Below, piece by piece: positions 1 to 5,078 of a stretch of 5,078 nt of DNA; within the stretch, counting starts at the first letter, position 1; every line of letters begins with the position of its first letter. Below the pieces are notes generated by a model. The model was not told where the DNA came from. It saw only the letters and a list, made by a program, of their open reading frames with translations, and did no database searches. The stretch spans positions 20,081 to 25,158 of the forward strand of contig DEDQ01000050.1 in assembly GCA_002350065.1 (NCBI GenBank), given 5' to 3'. Origin of the DNA: Ruminococcus flavefaciens (GTDB lineage: Bacteria; Bacillota; Clostridia; Oscillospirales; Ruminococcaceae). The translations under genes were made by a program, and so were the position numbers.

Positions 1-1
1 T

Positions 2-964
2 TTTGCCGCGGGAGCAGTATGGCTGCTCAACGGTCTCGGAGTTGTGGACGAGCTCTCATTCGGCAGCGAGAGCGGCGACGTTGCAAAGCTCACGTCCGCA
101 CTGGAAACAGTGGACGAGATAGCTGCCGGTAAAAAGTCGGAGATACTGGAAATAATGGAAAAGGGCTATACCTATCCGCGGGCGCTGTGCTCGGTGGTGA
201 ACGGCATCGACCCGCGCGCCGGAGCGCTTATTTCCGAGCCGAACAATATGCTTGCGATAGAGTATATACGTGCTCTGAAGGCATTCCGTTCGGATATACA
301 GCCGTTCACGGTGAAGCGCTCGGGAGCTGCACACGACAGCAGCGAGACCGCGGACGGGACTGCGAGCGCATCGTATATCCGCGAGAGGATACTCTCCGGA
401 GCCGATACATCTGAGCTTGAAAGCCTCATGCCTGAGATATGGGCAAATGCAGTCCGCGAGTGCATAGCTTCCGGCAGTATCGCGAAGCTCGAACGTCTCG
501 AGCGGGTGATACTCTACCGTCTGAGAATGTCCTCGCCGGAGGAGATAGCCTCCCTCAGCGACGTCGGACAGGGGCTCGAACACCGCATATACGGCGCAAG
601 AATGGCTTCCTCGCTGGAGGAGCTGCTTTTCTCGGTCAAGACCAAGAGATATACAATGGCGCGGATAAAGCGGATACTTCTCTCGCTGCTGATAGGCATC
701 ACCCGCGAGGACATGAAACATATGCCGCCGTACGGACGTATACTCGCACTGAACGAAAGAGGCAGGGAGATACTCGCAAAGGCGAAGGGCAGGGCATCGA
801 TGCCGTACGCGACCTCTATCGCATCGCTCTCCCGCGTGAACCGCGTGACAAAGCGCTTTGCCGAGCTTGAAGGCAGAGCCTCGGACATATACGGACTTTC
901 ACTCGACACAGTCACTTCGTCGGCTGACGACATGAAGGCGAAGATAATGATAGACCTGGAGTGA
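2..964 (+). CDS. tmcAL: tRNA(Met) cytidine acetate ligase TmcAL (YlbM family), 5' end missing
   Basis: This is the C-terminal ~320 residues of a TmcAL/YlbM-type protein. The frame is open from base 2 (FAAGAVWLLNGLGVVDELSFGSESGD), so the GTG at 44 is internal and not the start. The family uses ATP and acetate to make N4-acetylcytidine at wobble C34 of elongator tRNA-Met, in the cytoplasm. Visible family signatures are the FGSE-GD segment (about 59-79), PNNMLAIEYIRAL (239-277), SASYIRERI (365-391), GQGLEHRI (about 566-589) and the conserved basic KTKRYT (638-655) in the C-terminal helical domain. Family members are about 400 residues, so roughly the first 90-100 residues, including the nucleotidyltransferase HxGH-type ATP-binding motif, lie outside the window. 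It stops at TGA 962-964, only 3 nt before the lipoprotein start, so the two are probably co-transcribed. Family assignment is confident; activity cannot be judged without the N-terminus. Confidence 0.9.
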   Translation, partial: FAAGAVWLLNGLGVVDELSFGSESGDVAKLTSALETVDEIAAGKKSEILEIMEKGYTYPRALCSVVNGIDPRAGALISEPNNMLAIEYIRALKAFRSDIQPFTVKRSGAAHDSSETADGTASASYIRERILSGADTSELESLMPEIWANAVRECIASGSIAKLERLERVILYRLRMSSPEEIASLSDVGQGLEHRIYGARMASSLEELLFSVKTKRYTMARIKRILLSLLIGITREDMKHMPPYGRILALNERGREILAKAKGRASMPYATSIASLSRVNRVTKRFAELEGRASDIYGLSLDTVTSSADDMKAKIMIDLE

Positions 965-967
965 GCA

Positions 968-1888
968 ATGAAAAGGATAATCAGAACAACAGCATTTTTG
1001 ATGCTGACAGCCGTCTTGCTGATGCTGAGCGGCTGCGGGAAGAGCACGTCCGATGAGCGGACGGATACTACAAAGGAACACATTGTGGGAAAACACACTT
1101 CAACAGAACCCACTGAGCCGGAAACGGAAGAGCCGACAGAGCCGACCGCTCCCGAGCCGGTCGAGATAGATACTGAAATGCCGGAGGGCTACGAGCTCCC
1201 GAACTCGTGTGCGCTTGAAATGGAAACTGTCATGCAGTATCCCGAGCTGCCTACGGGCTGCGAGATAACGGCTCTCACGCAGACGCTGAATTATTACGGC
1301 TTCAGCGCAGACAAGGTGACGATGGCTGATGTTTTCCTGAAAACGGATATAATCGGCTACTACACGATGAACGAGGTCTACATCGGCAACCCGCATCTCG
1401 ACGGATTCGGCTGCAATGCGCCGGTTATAGTGAATGCAGCGAACGACTTTTTTGATTACATAGGCTCAGACTGGTATGCCAAAGACCTGACCGGTATGCC
1501 GCTCGACGGCATATTCTACCAGATAGATCAGGGACGCCCTGTCATTATCTGGACAACGATATACCAGTACGAGACCCGCCCCGAGTACCAGTTCACGCTC
1601 GGCTGCGGAGAGGACTTCTACTTCAATCCGAACCAGCACTGCGTAACGCTTTACGGCTACGATATGGAGGCGAAAAAAGTACACGTCGCCGACCCGCTTG
1701 TCGGCAACGTGGAATATGATATGGACCGCTTCGGACGCACATACGAGAATATGGGAACACAGGCGGTAGTGCTCTGCGGAGCCCCCGAAACTGCCGGCAA
1801 GGAGTTCAGAGATGACGGCGAAAAGGCGGAATGGCTCGCCGAGAACCGTCCGCCGGAGCCCGAAACAGAGCCGGCAGCAGCACCATAA
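968..1888 (+). CDS. Secreted lipoprotein with C39-like (papain-fold) cysteine peptidase domain
   Basis: A 306-residue protein begins with a lipoprotein signal peptide: MKRIIRTT, a hydrophobic core (about residues 9-20) and lipobox L20-S-G-C23, so Cys23 should be lipidated and the protein anchored outside the membrane. Residues ~44-69 are a Thr/Glu/Pro-rich repetitive linker (TEPTEPETEEPTEPT). The rest matches the C39-like peptidase family (Peptidase_C39_2 type): YPELPTGCEITALTQTLNYYGF with candidate nucleophile Cys98, NQHCVTLYGYD with candidate His224, and VADPL with candidate Asp242. A short Pro/Glu/Ala tail ends the protein. Its substrate is unknown; extracellular peptide or cell-wall-associated protein processing is possible. 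The ATG at 968 is supported by a GGAG at 958-961 inside the end of tmcAL. It sits between a tRNA-modification gene and a HAD gene with no obvious link to either. Confidence 0.85.
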   Translation: MKRIIRTTAFLMLTAVLLMLSGCGKSTSDERTDTTKEHIVGKHTSTEPTEPETEEPTEPTAPEPVEIDTEMPEGYELPNSCALEMETVMQYPELPTGCEITALTQTLNYYGFSADKVTMADVFLKTDIIGYYTMNEVYIGNPHLDGFGCNAPVIVNAANDFFDYIGSDWYAKDLTGMPLDGIFYQIDQGRPVIIWTTIYQYETRPEYQFTLGCGEDFYFNPNQHCVTLYGYDMEAKKVHVADPLVGNVEYDMDRFGRTYENMGTQAVVLCGAPETAGKEFRDDGEKAEWLAENRPPEPETEPAAAP

Positions 1889-1893
1889 GGAGG
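1887..1893 (+). promoter_or_regulatory. Strong ribosome binding site deciding the GTG start of the HAD gene
   Basis: AAGGAGG overlaps the TAA stop of the lipoprotein gene and lies 6 nt before GTG at 1900. The frame is also open upstream to an ATG at 1831, but that would place 23 unrelated residues (Arg/Ala/Gly-rich, antisense-like in style) before the HAD fold and overlap the lipoprotein gene. The GTG gives the normal HAD N-terminus MIKGVIFDLDGT. Confidence 0.85.
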
Positions 1894-1899
1894 AATACG

Positions 1900-2556
1900 G
1901 TGATAAAAGGCGTAATATTTGACCTTGACGGCACGCTTATAGATTCAATGAGGATATGGTACGACATCGACCGCAGATTCCTGCGCGAGAACGGAGTTAC
2001 CGACCCGCCGGAGGACATCTCCGACCGCATGAAGAAGATGACGATAGAGGATTCGTCGCAGTATTTCATAACCGAGTTCGGACTCGACTGCACAGTCAGT
2101 GACGTCGTGACGCGCATAGAGGAAATGGTGCGCGTTGAGTATGAGGAGAATATCCCGCTCAAATCCGGAGTTGTGGAGATGCTCGACCTGCTCGACAGCA
2201 AGGGAATACCCTACGGAGTCGCCACCGCAACGTATAAGGGACTTGCCGAAGCAGCGCTGAAGCGCTGCGGGATATACGACCGGATGCAGTTCGTCTACAC
2301 GGACAGGGAATATCCCAACGGAAAGCGTTTTCCGGACATTTTTCTCGGCGGAGCGAAAAGGCTTGGTATAGCTCCCGAGGAGGCGCTCGTTGTTGAGGAT
2401 TCGCTCCACTGCATCGAGACAGCCCGCGAAGCCGGATTCCCGACTGCGGCAATATACGACGAAGCGAATGCAGCGGAATGGGAAGAGATAAAGGCGTTCT
2501 CGGATATGAGCTTCAAGGATATGAACGGGGCAGCGGCTCTGTTTAATAATATGTAA
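1900..2556 (+). CDS. HAD-superfamily hydrolase, subfamily IA (phosphatase / beta-phosphoglucomutase-like)
   Basis: A 218-residue cytoplasmic HAD enzyme, normal length for the family. Motif I is D8-L-D10-G-T (Asp8 nucleophile, Asp10 general acid/base) in VIFDLDGTLIDS. Residues ~16-85 form the helical C1 cap typical of subfamily IA. Motif II is Thr109 in GVATAT; motif III is Lys142 in NGKRFPDIF; motif IV is E166-D167 in LVVEDSLHCIETA, the Mg2+-binding acidic pair. All catalytic positions are present. Two small departures from the common wording are KRFPD instead of KPAPD and Cys171 where Gly is usual after EDSxx. The family dephosphorylates small phosphorylated metabolites or isomerises sugar phosphates; the substrate cannot be read from sequence. 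It starts 11 nt after the lipoprotein stop, so it is probably the last gene of that transcript. Confidence 0.88.
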   Translation: MIKGVIFDLDGTLIDSMRIWYDIDRRFLRENGVTDPPEDISDRMKKMTIEDSSQYFITEFGLDCTVSDVVTRIEEMVRVEYEENIPLKSGVVEMLDLLDSKGIPYGVATATYKGLAEAALKRCGIYDRMQFVYTDREYPNGKRFPDIFLGGAKRLGIAPEEALVVEDSLHCIETAREAGFPTAAIYDEANAAEWEEIKAFSDMSFKDMNGAAALFNNM

Positions 2557-2603
2557 ATAGCTTTTTAGGCTGAGGCGATGTAGTCTGACGTTCGCGATTG
2601 CTG

Positions 2604-2631
2604 ATCATACCACAAATGCTCAGTCTGTCAA
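2604..2631 (-). promoter_or_regulatory. Near-consensus sigma-A promoter on the minus strand
   Basis: Read on the minus strand, TTGACA (2631-2626) is followed after 16 nt by TATGAT (2609-2604), which is preceded by TG-N (extended -10, TGGTATGAT). The -35 is a perfect match and the -10 matches five of six consensus bases. Transcription would start around 2597 and run leftwards, antisense to the 3' end of the HAD gene. No start codon with an SD follows closely on that strand, so the product, if any, would be an antisense or small RNA. That it is used is inference. Confidence 0.5.
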
Positions 2632-2635
2632 GACT
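2622..2635. promoter_or_regulatory. Operator-like dyad, site A
   Basis: AGTCT-GTCA-AGACT is a perfect 5-bp dyad with a 4-bp centre. It covers the -35 box of the minus-strand promoter (2631-2626), the position expected for a repressor or competing activator. The identity of any binding protein is unknown. Confidence 0.5.
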
Positions 2636-2654
2636 AAAACGAGCGCTTTACAGC

Positions 2655-2668
2655 GGTCTTGACAGACC
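2655..2668. promoter_or_regulatory. Operator-like dyad, site B
   Basis: GGTCT-TGAC-AGACC is a second perfect 5-bp dyad with a 4-bp centre, sharing the core GTCT-N4-AGAC with site A. Its centre is 33 bp from that of site A, about three helical turns, so both would face the same side of DNA. The outermost pair differs between sites (A-T versus G-C) while symmetry is kept. Confidence 0.5.
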
Positions 2669-2760
2669 ACGCATTTGCAGTCGGAGGCAATTACGCAAAC
2701 GTCCAACAGCCATCGACCGCCTGAATTGTTGAATAACCAATTAAATTTAAGGATACGGAT

Positions 2761-3837
2761 ATGAAAAAGGTAATGGTAGGAATGAGCGGCGGAGTTGACA
2801 GCTCCGTTGCGGCGATGCTCCTGAGGGAGCAGGGATACGATGTGATGGGCGTAACGCTGAAAATGTTCGGCGACGAGGACATAGCCGAGGCGCAGAAGGA
2901 GGGCAAGACCTGCTGTGCTCTTTCGGACGTTCTTGACGCGCGGGAAGTCGCACACAAGCTCGGATTCGAGCATCTTGTATTCAATTTCAAGGACTGCTTC
3001 CGCGAGTGCGTAATGGAGCAGTTCGCACAGAGCTACCTCTGCGGCAGAACTCCCAACCCGTGCATTGAGTGCAACCGCCATGTCAAATTCGGGAAAATGC
3101 TGCTGAGGGCGCAGGAGCTCGGCTACGACTATATCGCAACGGGACATTATGCAGTTATCGCCTATAATGAGCAGTCCGGACGCTGGGAGCTCCGCCGTCC
3201 CGCTGACCGCAGCAAGGACCAGACATACGTCCTTTACGCGATGACGCAGGAGCAGCTCTCGCATACGCTTTTCCCGCTCGGGAGCCTTGACAAGCCGCAG
3301 GTGAGAGCTCTTGCTGAGAAGGCAGGACTTGTCAATTCTAACAAGCCCGACAGTCAGGACATCTGCTTTGTTCCGGACGGAGATTATGCAGGATTCATTC
3401 GCCGCTTCAAGGACGTTGAGACTCCTCACGGCAGCTTTGTCGATACGAAGGGAAAGGTCCTCGGCGAGCACAAGGGAATCATCAACTATACAGTGGGACA
3501 GCGCAAGCATCTGGGTATTTCCCTCGGCAAGCCGGCATATGTTGTCCGCAAGGATATAGAAGCGAATACGGTCACACTCGGCGACGAGGCTGACCTCTAC
3601 ACGAAGTCGCTAATCGCGGACGATTTCAACCTGATTTCAGTCGCGGAGCTGACCGCTCCCATGCGCGTGACAGCCAAGACCCGCTATAGCCAGAAGGAGC
3701 AGCCGGCGACAGTCTCATACCTTGGAAACGGCGAGTACAAGGTCGAATTTGACGAGCCGCAGCGCGCCGTCACAAGCGGACAGGCAGTAGTCCTCTACGA
3801 CGGAGACGTCGTAGTCGGCGGAGGAACGATAAAGTAA
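2761..3837 (+). CDS. mnmA: tRNA-specific 2-thiouridylase MnmA
   Basis: This 358-residue protein is full length for MnmA, which adenylates and thiolates the C2 of wobble U34 in tRNAs for Lys, Glu and Gln, taking sulfur from a persulfide relay. The N-terminal ATP-pyrophosphatase domain has the PP-loop SGGVDSS (residues 9-15), NPCIECNRHVKFG (99-111; Cys104 aligns with the first catalytic Cys, xxCN), ATGHYA (126-131), SKDQTYVLY (151-159) and DSQDICFV (197-204; Cys202 is the second catalytic Cys, which carries the persulfide). TVGQRKHLGI (244-253) starts the central region and the C-terminal beta-barrel domain follows. Cys51-Cys52 in KTCCALSDVLDAR and the extra Cys101 are typical of clostridial forms. 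The start ATG follows AAGGA (2749-2753). An isochorismatase-like gene follows after 11 nt. A structured 204-nt leader precedes it. Confidence 0.96.
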   Translation: MKKVMVGMSGGVDSSVAAMLLREQGYDVMGVTLKMFGDEDIAEAQKEGKTCCALSDVLDAREVAHKLGFEHLVFNFKDCFRECVMEQFAQSYLCGRTPNPCIECNRHVKFGKMLLRAQELGYDYIATGHYAVIAYNEQSGRWELRRPADRSKDQTYVLYAMTQEQLSHTLFPLGSLDKPQVRALAEKAGLVNSNKPDSQDICFVPDGDYAGFIRRFKDVETPHGSFVDTKGKVLGEHKGIINYTVGQRKHLGISLGKPAYVVRKDIEANTVTLGDEADLYTKSLIADDFNLISVAELTAPMRVTAKTRYSQKEQPATVSYLGNGEYKVEFDEPQRAVTSGQAVVLYDGDVVVGGGTIK

Positions 3838-3848
3838 CGGAGGCACCT

Positions 3849-4361
3849 ATGAAAACAGCACTGCTCGTGATAGATATGCAGAACGACTATCTCTATGAAA
3901 AACGCAAAAGCAGATTCACCTACAACACCGTGGAGCTGACAGCCGCAGTAAATATGCTGATACACCGCTATGCCGACAGCGGCAGCGACGTGATATATAT
4001 CCGCCACATTATCCAGAACCTCCCGACTAACAGGCTTTTATTCGGCTATTCGATAGCAGGTACGGAGGGCGCGGAGCTCTACGCCGGACTTGATATCGTC
4101 TCGGAGCACATATTCGACAAGCTCCTCGGCGACGCTCTCACGAACAAGGAGCTGCTCGCAATGGTGAGGGAAAAGGGCTATGACGAGCTCCACATCTGCG
4201 GACTTGACGAGTTCGGCTGTGTGACATCAACTGCTCTCGGAGCAGCAAAGCGCGGTATAACTGCGAAGATAGTCCGCAGCGGAACGGTATCGGTCTTTCC
4301 GGAGAAGAAGCAGAAAAAGGGGCGTGAAAAGCTTGCGGAGGCGGGCGTTGAGTACATTTGA
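3849..4361 (+). CDS. Isochorismatase-like cysteine hydrolase
   Basis: A 170-residue cytoplasmic protein of the isochorismatase-like fold (amidase/nicotinamidase/isochorismatase superfamily). The catalytic triad is visible: Asp9 in ALLVIDMQNDY, Lys91 in IFDKLLGDAL, and Cys124 in HICGLDEFGCVTSTAL, which also carries the family's cis-peptide neighbourhood. Length is in the usual 160-210 range. The DxH-H metal site expected of nicotinamidases is not seen, so a nicotinamidase call is not supported; the substrate (an amide, carbamoyl compound or vinyl ether in relatives) is unknown. The start is supported by GGAGG at 3839-3843, 5 nt before ATG and directly after the mnmA stop, indicating co-transcription with mnmA. 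The reason for pairing with mnmA is not evident. Confidence 0.85.
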   Translation: MKTALLVIDMQNDYLYEKRKSRFTYNTVELTAAVNMLIHRYADSGSDVIYIRHIIQNLPTNRLLFGYSIAGTEGAELYAGLDIVSEHIFDKLLGDALTNKELLAMVREKGYDELHICGLDEFGCVTSTALGAAKRGITAKIVRSGTVSVFPEKKQKKGREKLAEAGVEYI

Positions 4362-4390
4362 CCGTCTAAAGCAGAATAATAAGTCGGACA

Positions 4391-4394
4391 GGAG
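4391..4394 (+). promoter_or_regulatory. Ribosome binding site of the interrupted Nudix gene
   Basis: GGAG (within CAGGAGATT) lies 6 nt before ATG at 4401. It identifies 4401 as the natural start, upstream of the in-frame TAG. No comparable SD precedes the TTG at 4446. Confidence 0.7.
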
Positions 4395-4400
4395 ATTGAA

Positions 4401-4823
4401 ATGACGGCGAAAATAATCGTGAAATGCATCATTTACAATAAGTAGTTGAACAGCTTCCTCCTTGTTCAGCGCTGCGAAAGCGATGATATCGGAGCAGGTA
4501 CGTGGGAAAATGCAGGCGGGAACATCGAATCCGGAGAAACTCCCGAGGAAGCTGTTATGCGCGAGGTCAGAGAGGAGACTGGCATTACCGGCATCAGGAT
4601 AGACAGGACAGCATATGTAACGCTGCTGAACAAAAACAGCGAGCTTCCTGACCTGCTGATAGTTTATCTGTGCGAAACTGATACGGATATCGTAAAGCTG
4701 AGCTTTGAACATCAGGCGTTTGTATGGGCGGACGAGCGGCAGTGCAGGGAACTCCTTCCGAAAGCGATAATCCGCGATTTTGAGAATAACAACGTGTTTG
4801 AAATCTTGAACATGAATAAATAG
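4401..4823 (+). CDS. Nudix hydrolase, interrupted by an in-frame TAG at codon 15 (possible pseudogene)
   Basis: From the SD-supported ATG at 4401 the frame reads MTAKIIVKCIIYNK, then TAG (4443-4445), then LNSFLLVQRCESDD and on without further breaks to TAG at 4821-4823. This would be 140 codons counting the TAG. The complete Nudix box GX5EX7REUXEEXGU is present: G-NIESG-E-TPEEAVM-REVREETGI (4518-4586), the Mg2+-binding catalytic helix that hydrolyses nucleoside diphosphates linked to another moiety. The 14 residues before the TAG are the first beta strand of a normal Nudix fold, so the stop is inside the domain. A gene caller could start at TTG 4446, right after the TAG, giving 125 residues lacking that strand and without an SD. 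Possible explanations are a recent nonsense mutation, a sequencing error, readthrough or reinitiation. The gene lies 39 nt after the hydrolase gene. Confidence 0.8.
4443..4445 (+). other. In-frame amber codon within the Nudix reading frame
   Basis: TAG stands between AAG (Lys14) and TTG. GAG, AAG or CAG would each be one base away and would give the charged or polar residue expected in the loop between the first two beta strands. Frame, SD and protein similarity on both sides agree, so a single-base change explains the break better than a frameshift. Confidence 0.8.
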
Positions 4824-4836
4824 AACGGGAAGTATC

Positions 4837-5078
4837 ATGGAATACAAATTTGAAAAGCTGACTGAAAAAATATATGTCTGTGCGAGCAGCGACCACCGCT
4901 TCGGCACCGATGCCTTTCTGCTGACGGATTTTTCCGGCTACCGGCAGAAGGACAAGGTCTGCGACCTCGGCACAGGCTGCGGGATAATCCCGCTGATAAT
5001 GCAGAAATACAAACCGCCGCAGGTGACATACGCGGTCGACATACAGGAGGGCGCGATAGAGCAGCTCCGGCTCGGCAT
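4837..5078 (+). CDS. tRNA1(Val) (adenine37-N6)-methyltransferase-like protein (TrmN6/YfiC family), 3' end missing
   Basis: The first 80 residues of a SAM-dependent methyltransferase. The N-terminus HRFGTDAFLLTDF (residues 20-32) is characteristic of the TrmN6/YfiC (COG4123) group, in which E. coli TrmN6 makes m6A at position 37 of tRNA1-Val. SAM motif I is VCDLGTGCGIIPL (41-53), with Asp43 and the glycine loop; AVDIQ (66-70), with acidic Asp68, ends the second strand. The NPPY-type catalytic motif expected further on lies beyond the window. ATG 4837 is preceded by GGGAAG (4827-4832) and sits 13 nt after the Nudix stop, suggesting the same transcript. Whether this Firmicutes member modifies tRNA-Val or another substrate is not established from sequence, so no symbol is given. 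Confidence 0.85.
   Translation, partial: MEYKFEKLTEKIYVCASSDHRFGTDAFLLTDFSGYRQKDKVCDLGTGCGIIPLIMQKYKPPQVTYAVDIQEGAIEQLRLG

Larger units (their letters stand above)
2613..2677. repeat. Large inverted repeat / potential stem-loop
   Basis: The outer arms CAAATGC (2613-2619) and GCATTTG (2671-2677) pair over 7 bp. After a 3x3 mismatch the inner arms GTCTGTCAAGAC (2623-2634) and GTCTTGACAGAC (2656-2667) pair perfectly over 12 bp. The 21-nt centre contains a further small hairpin CGCT-TTAC-AGCG (2644-2655) directly abutting the right arm. As RNA this would be a stable bulged stem-loop in a transcript from either strand. It is not followed by a T-run on either side, so it is not a standard intrinsic terminator. 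Confidence 0.8.
2557..2760. other. Non-coding spacer with dyads and inverted repeat between the two gene runs
   Basis: This 204-nt stretch holds no credible gene on either strand. Its contents are: a minus-strand promoter (2604-2631), two 14-bp dyads (2622-2635 and 2655-2668) within a larger inverted repeat (2613-2677), and an AT-rich segment just before mnmA (about 2724-2750) with a weak hairpin (AATTGTT/AACCAATT, 2724-2742) and the palindrome TTAAATTTAA (2741-2750). No convincing + strand promoter for mnmA and no T-tailed intrinsic terminator for the HAD gene could be found by eye. Confidence 0.75.

Noticed and set aside
44..46. GTG as the start of tmcAL
   Set aside because: The family sequence continues upstream in frame to the first bases of the window (FAAGAVWLLNGLGV), so the gene is cut by the window edge.
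1831..1899. N-terminal extension of the HAD protein from ATG 1831
   Set aside because: It overlaps the lipoprotein gene in another frame, lacks an SD and adds residues unlike any HAD N-terminus; GTG 1900 follows AAGGAGG.
2659..2664. TTGACA on the + strand as the -35 box of an mnmA promoter
   Set aside because: At spacings of 16-18 nt the sequence is TCGGAG/CGGAGG/GGAGGC, nothing like a -10 box.
2613..2677. Intrinsic terminator for the HAD gene
   Set aside because: The stem is long but bulged, not GC-capped in the usual way, and no T-run follows on either strand.
2613..2677. Integron attC site or transposon terminal repeats
   Set aside because: The GTTRRRY/RYYYAAC core of attC is absent, and there is no transposase or target duplication around the repeat.
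2557..2760. Riboswitch or T-box leader for mnmA
   Set aside because: No T-box sequence, terminator/antiterminator pair or known aptamer core could be recognised.
2620..3510. A long minus-strand open frame (about 296 codons) opposite mnmA
   Set aside because: It lies antisense to an unmistakable full-length mnmA, has no SD and encodes a composition typical of the mirror of a GC-rich codon pattern; no domain is recognisable.
4401..4823. Genome-wide reassignment of TAG to a sense codon
   Set aside because: The same gene ends with TAG 4821-4823 at the expected length, 13 nt before the next start; all other complete genes here end in TAA or TGA, so there is no positive support, though one window cannot exclude it.
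4446..4823. Nudix protein starting at TTG 4446 as the true gene
   Set aside because: This omits the first beta strand encoded in frame just upstream and has no SD; it is at best a reinitiation product.

Overview
The window is a dense stretch of bacterial chromosome holding seven genes, all on the + strand, with the first and last cut by the window edges. It looks like a Gram-positive member of the Clostridia, probably Oscillospiraceae/Ruminococcus-like. The reasons are a TmcAL (YlbM-type) gene, which is typical of Firmicutes; an MnmA with the 'TCCALSDVLDAR' segment common in clostridial versions; strong AGGAGG-type ribosome binding sites; frequent ATA (Ile) and GGA (Gly) codons; and a moderate GC content a little above half (estimated by eye). 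The genus is an inference from style, not from a marker gene.

Positions 1-2556 form a tight gene run. It contains the 3' part of tmcAL (acetylation of wobble C34 in elongator tRNA-Met), a secreted lipoprotein with a C39-like papain-fold cysteine peptidase domain (3-nt gap), and a HAD subfamily IA phosphatase/phosphoglucomutase-like enzyme (11-nt gap, GTG start). The spacing and the SD sequences overlapping the preceding stop codons suggest one transcript. No gene of known shared pathway links the three.

Positions 2557-2760 are the only sizeable non-coding stretch (204 nt) and the most interesting part of the window. It holds two 14-bp perfect dyads (AGTCTGTCAAGACT and GGTCTTGACAGACC) 33 bp apart centre to centre. 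They lie in inverted orientation inside a larger inverted repeat (2613-2677). The left dyad covers the -35 box of a near-consensus minus-strand sigma-A promoter (TTGACA-N16-TATGAT with an extended TG), which points away from mnmA and antisense into the end of the HAD gene. This resembles a two-operator regulatory module or a structured RNA element. What it controls is not evident.

Positions 2761-5078 form a second gene run: mnmA (2-thiolation of U34 in tRNA), an isochorismatase-like cysteine hydrolase 11 nt downstream, a Nudix hydrolase gene whose natural reading frame from 4401 is broken by an in-frame TAG at codon 15, and the 5' end of a TrmN6/YfiC-like SAM-dependent methyltransferase. Three of the seven genes (tmcAL, mnmA, trmN6-like) belong to families that modify the tRNA anticodon loop at positions 34 or 37, so translation-fidelity housekeeping is the only clear functional theme. 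I saw no tRNA or rRNA gene, CRISPR array, insertion sequence or phage gene, and no clear new multi-gene system.
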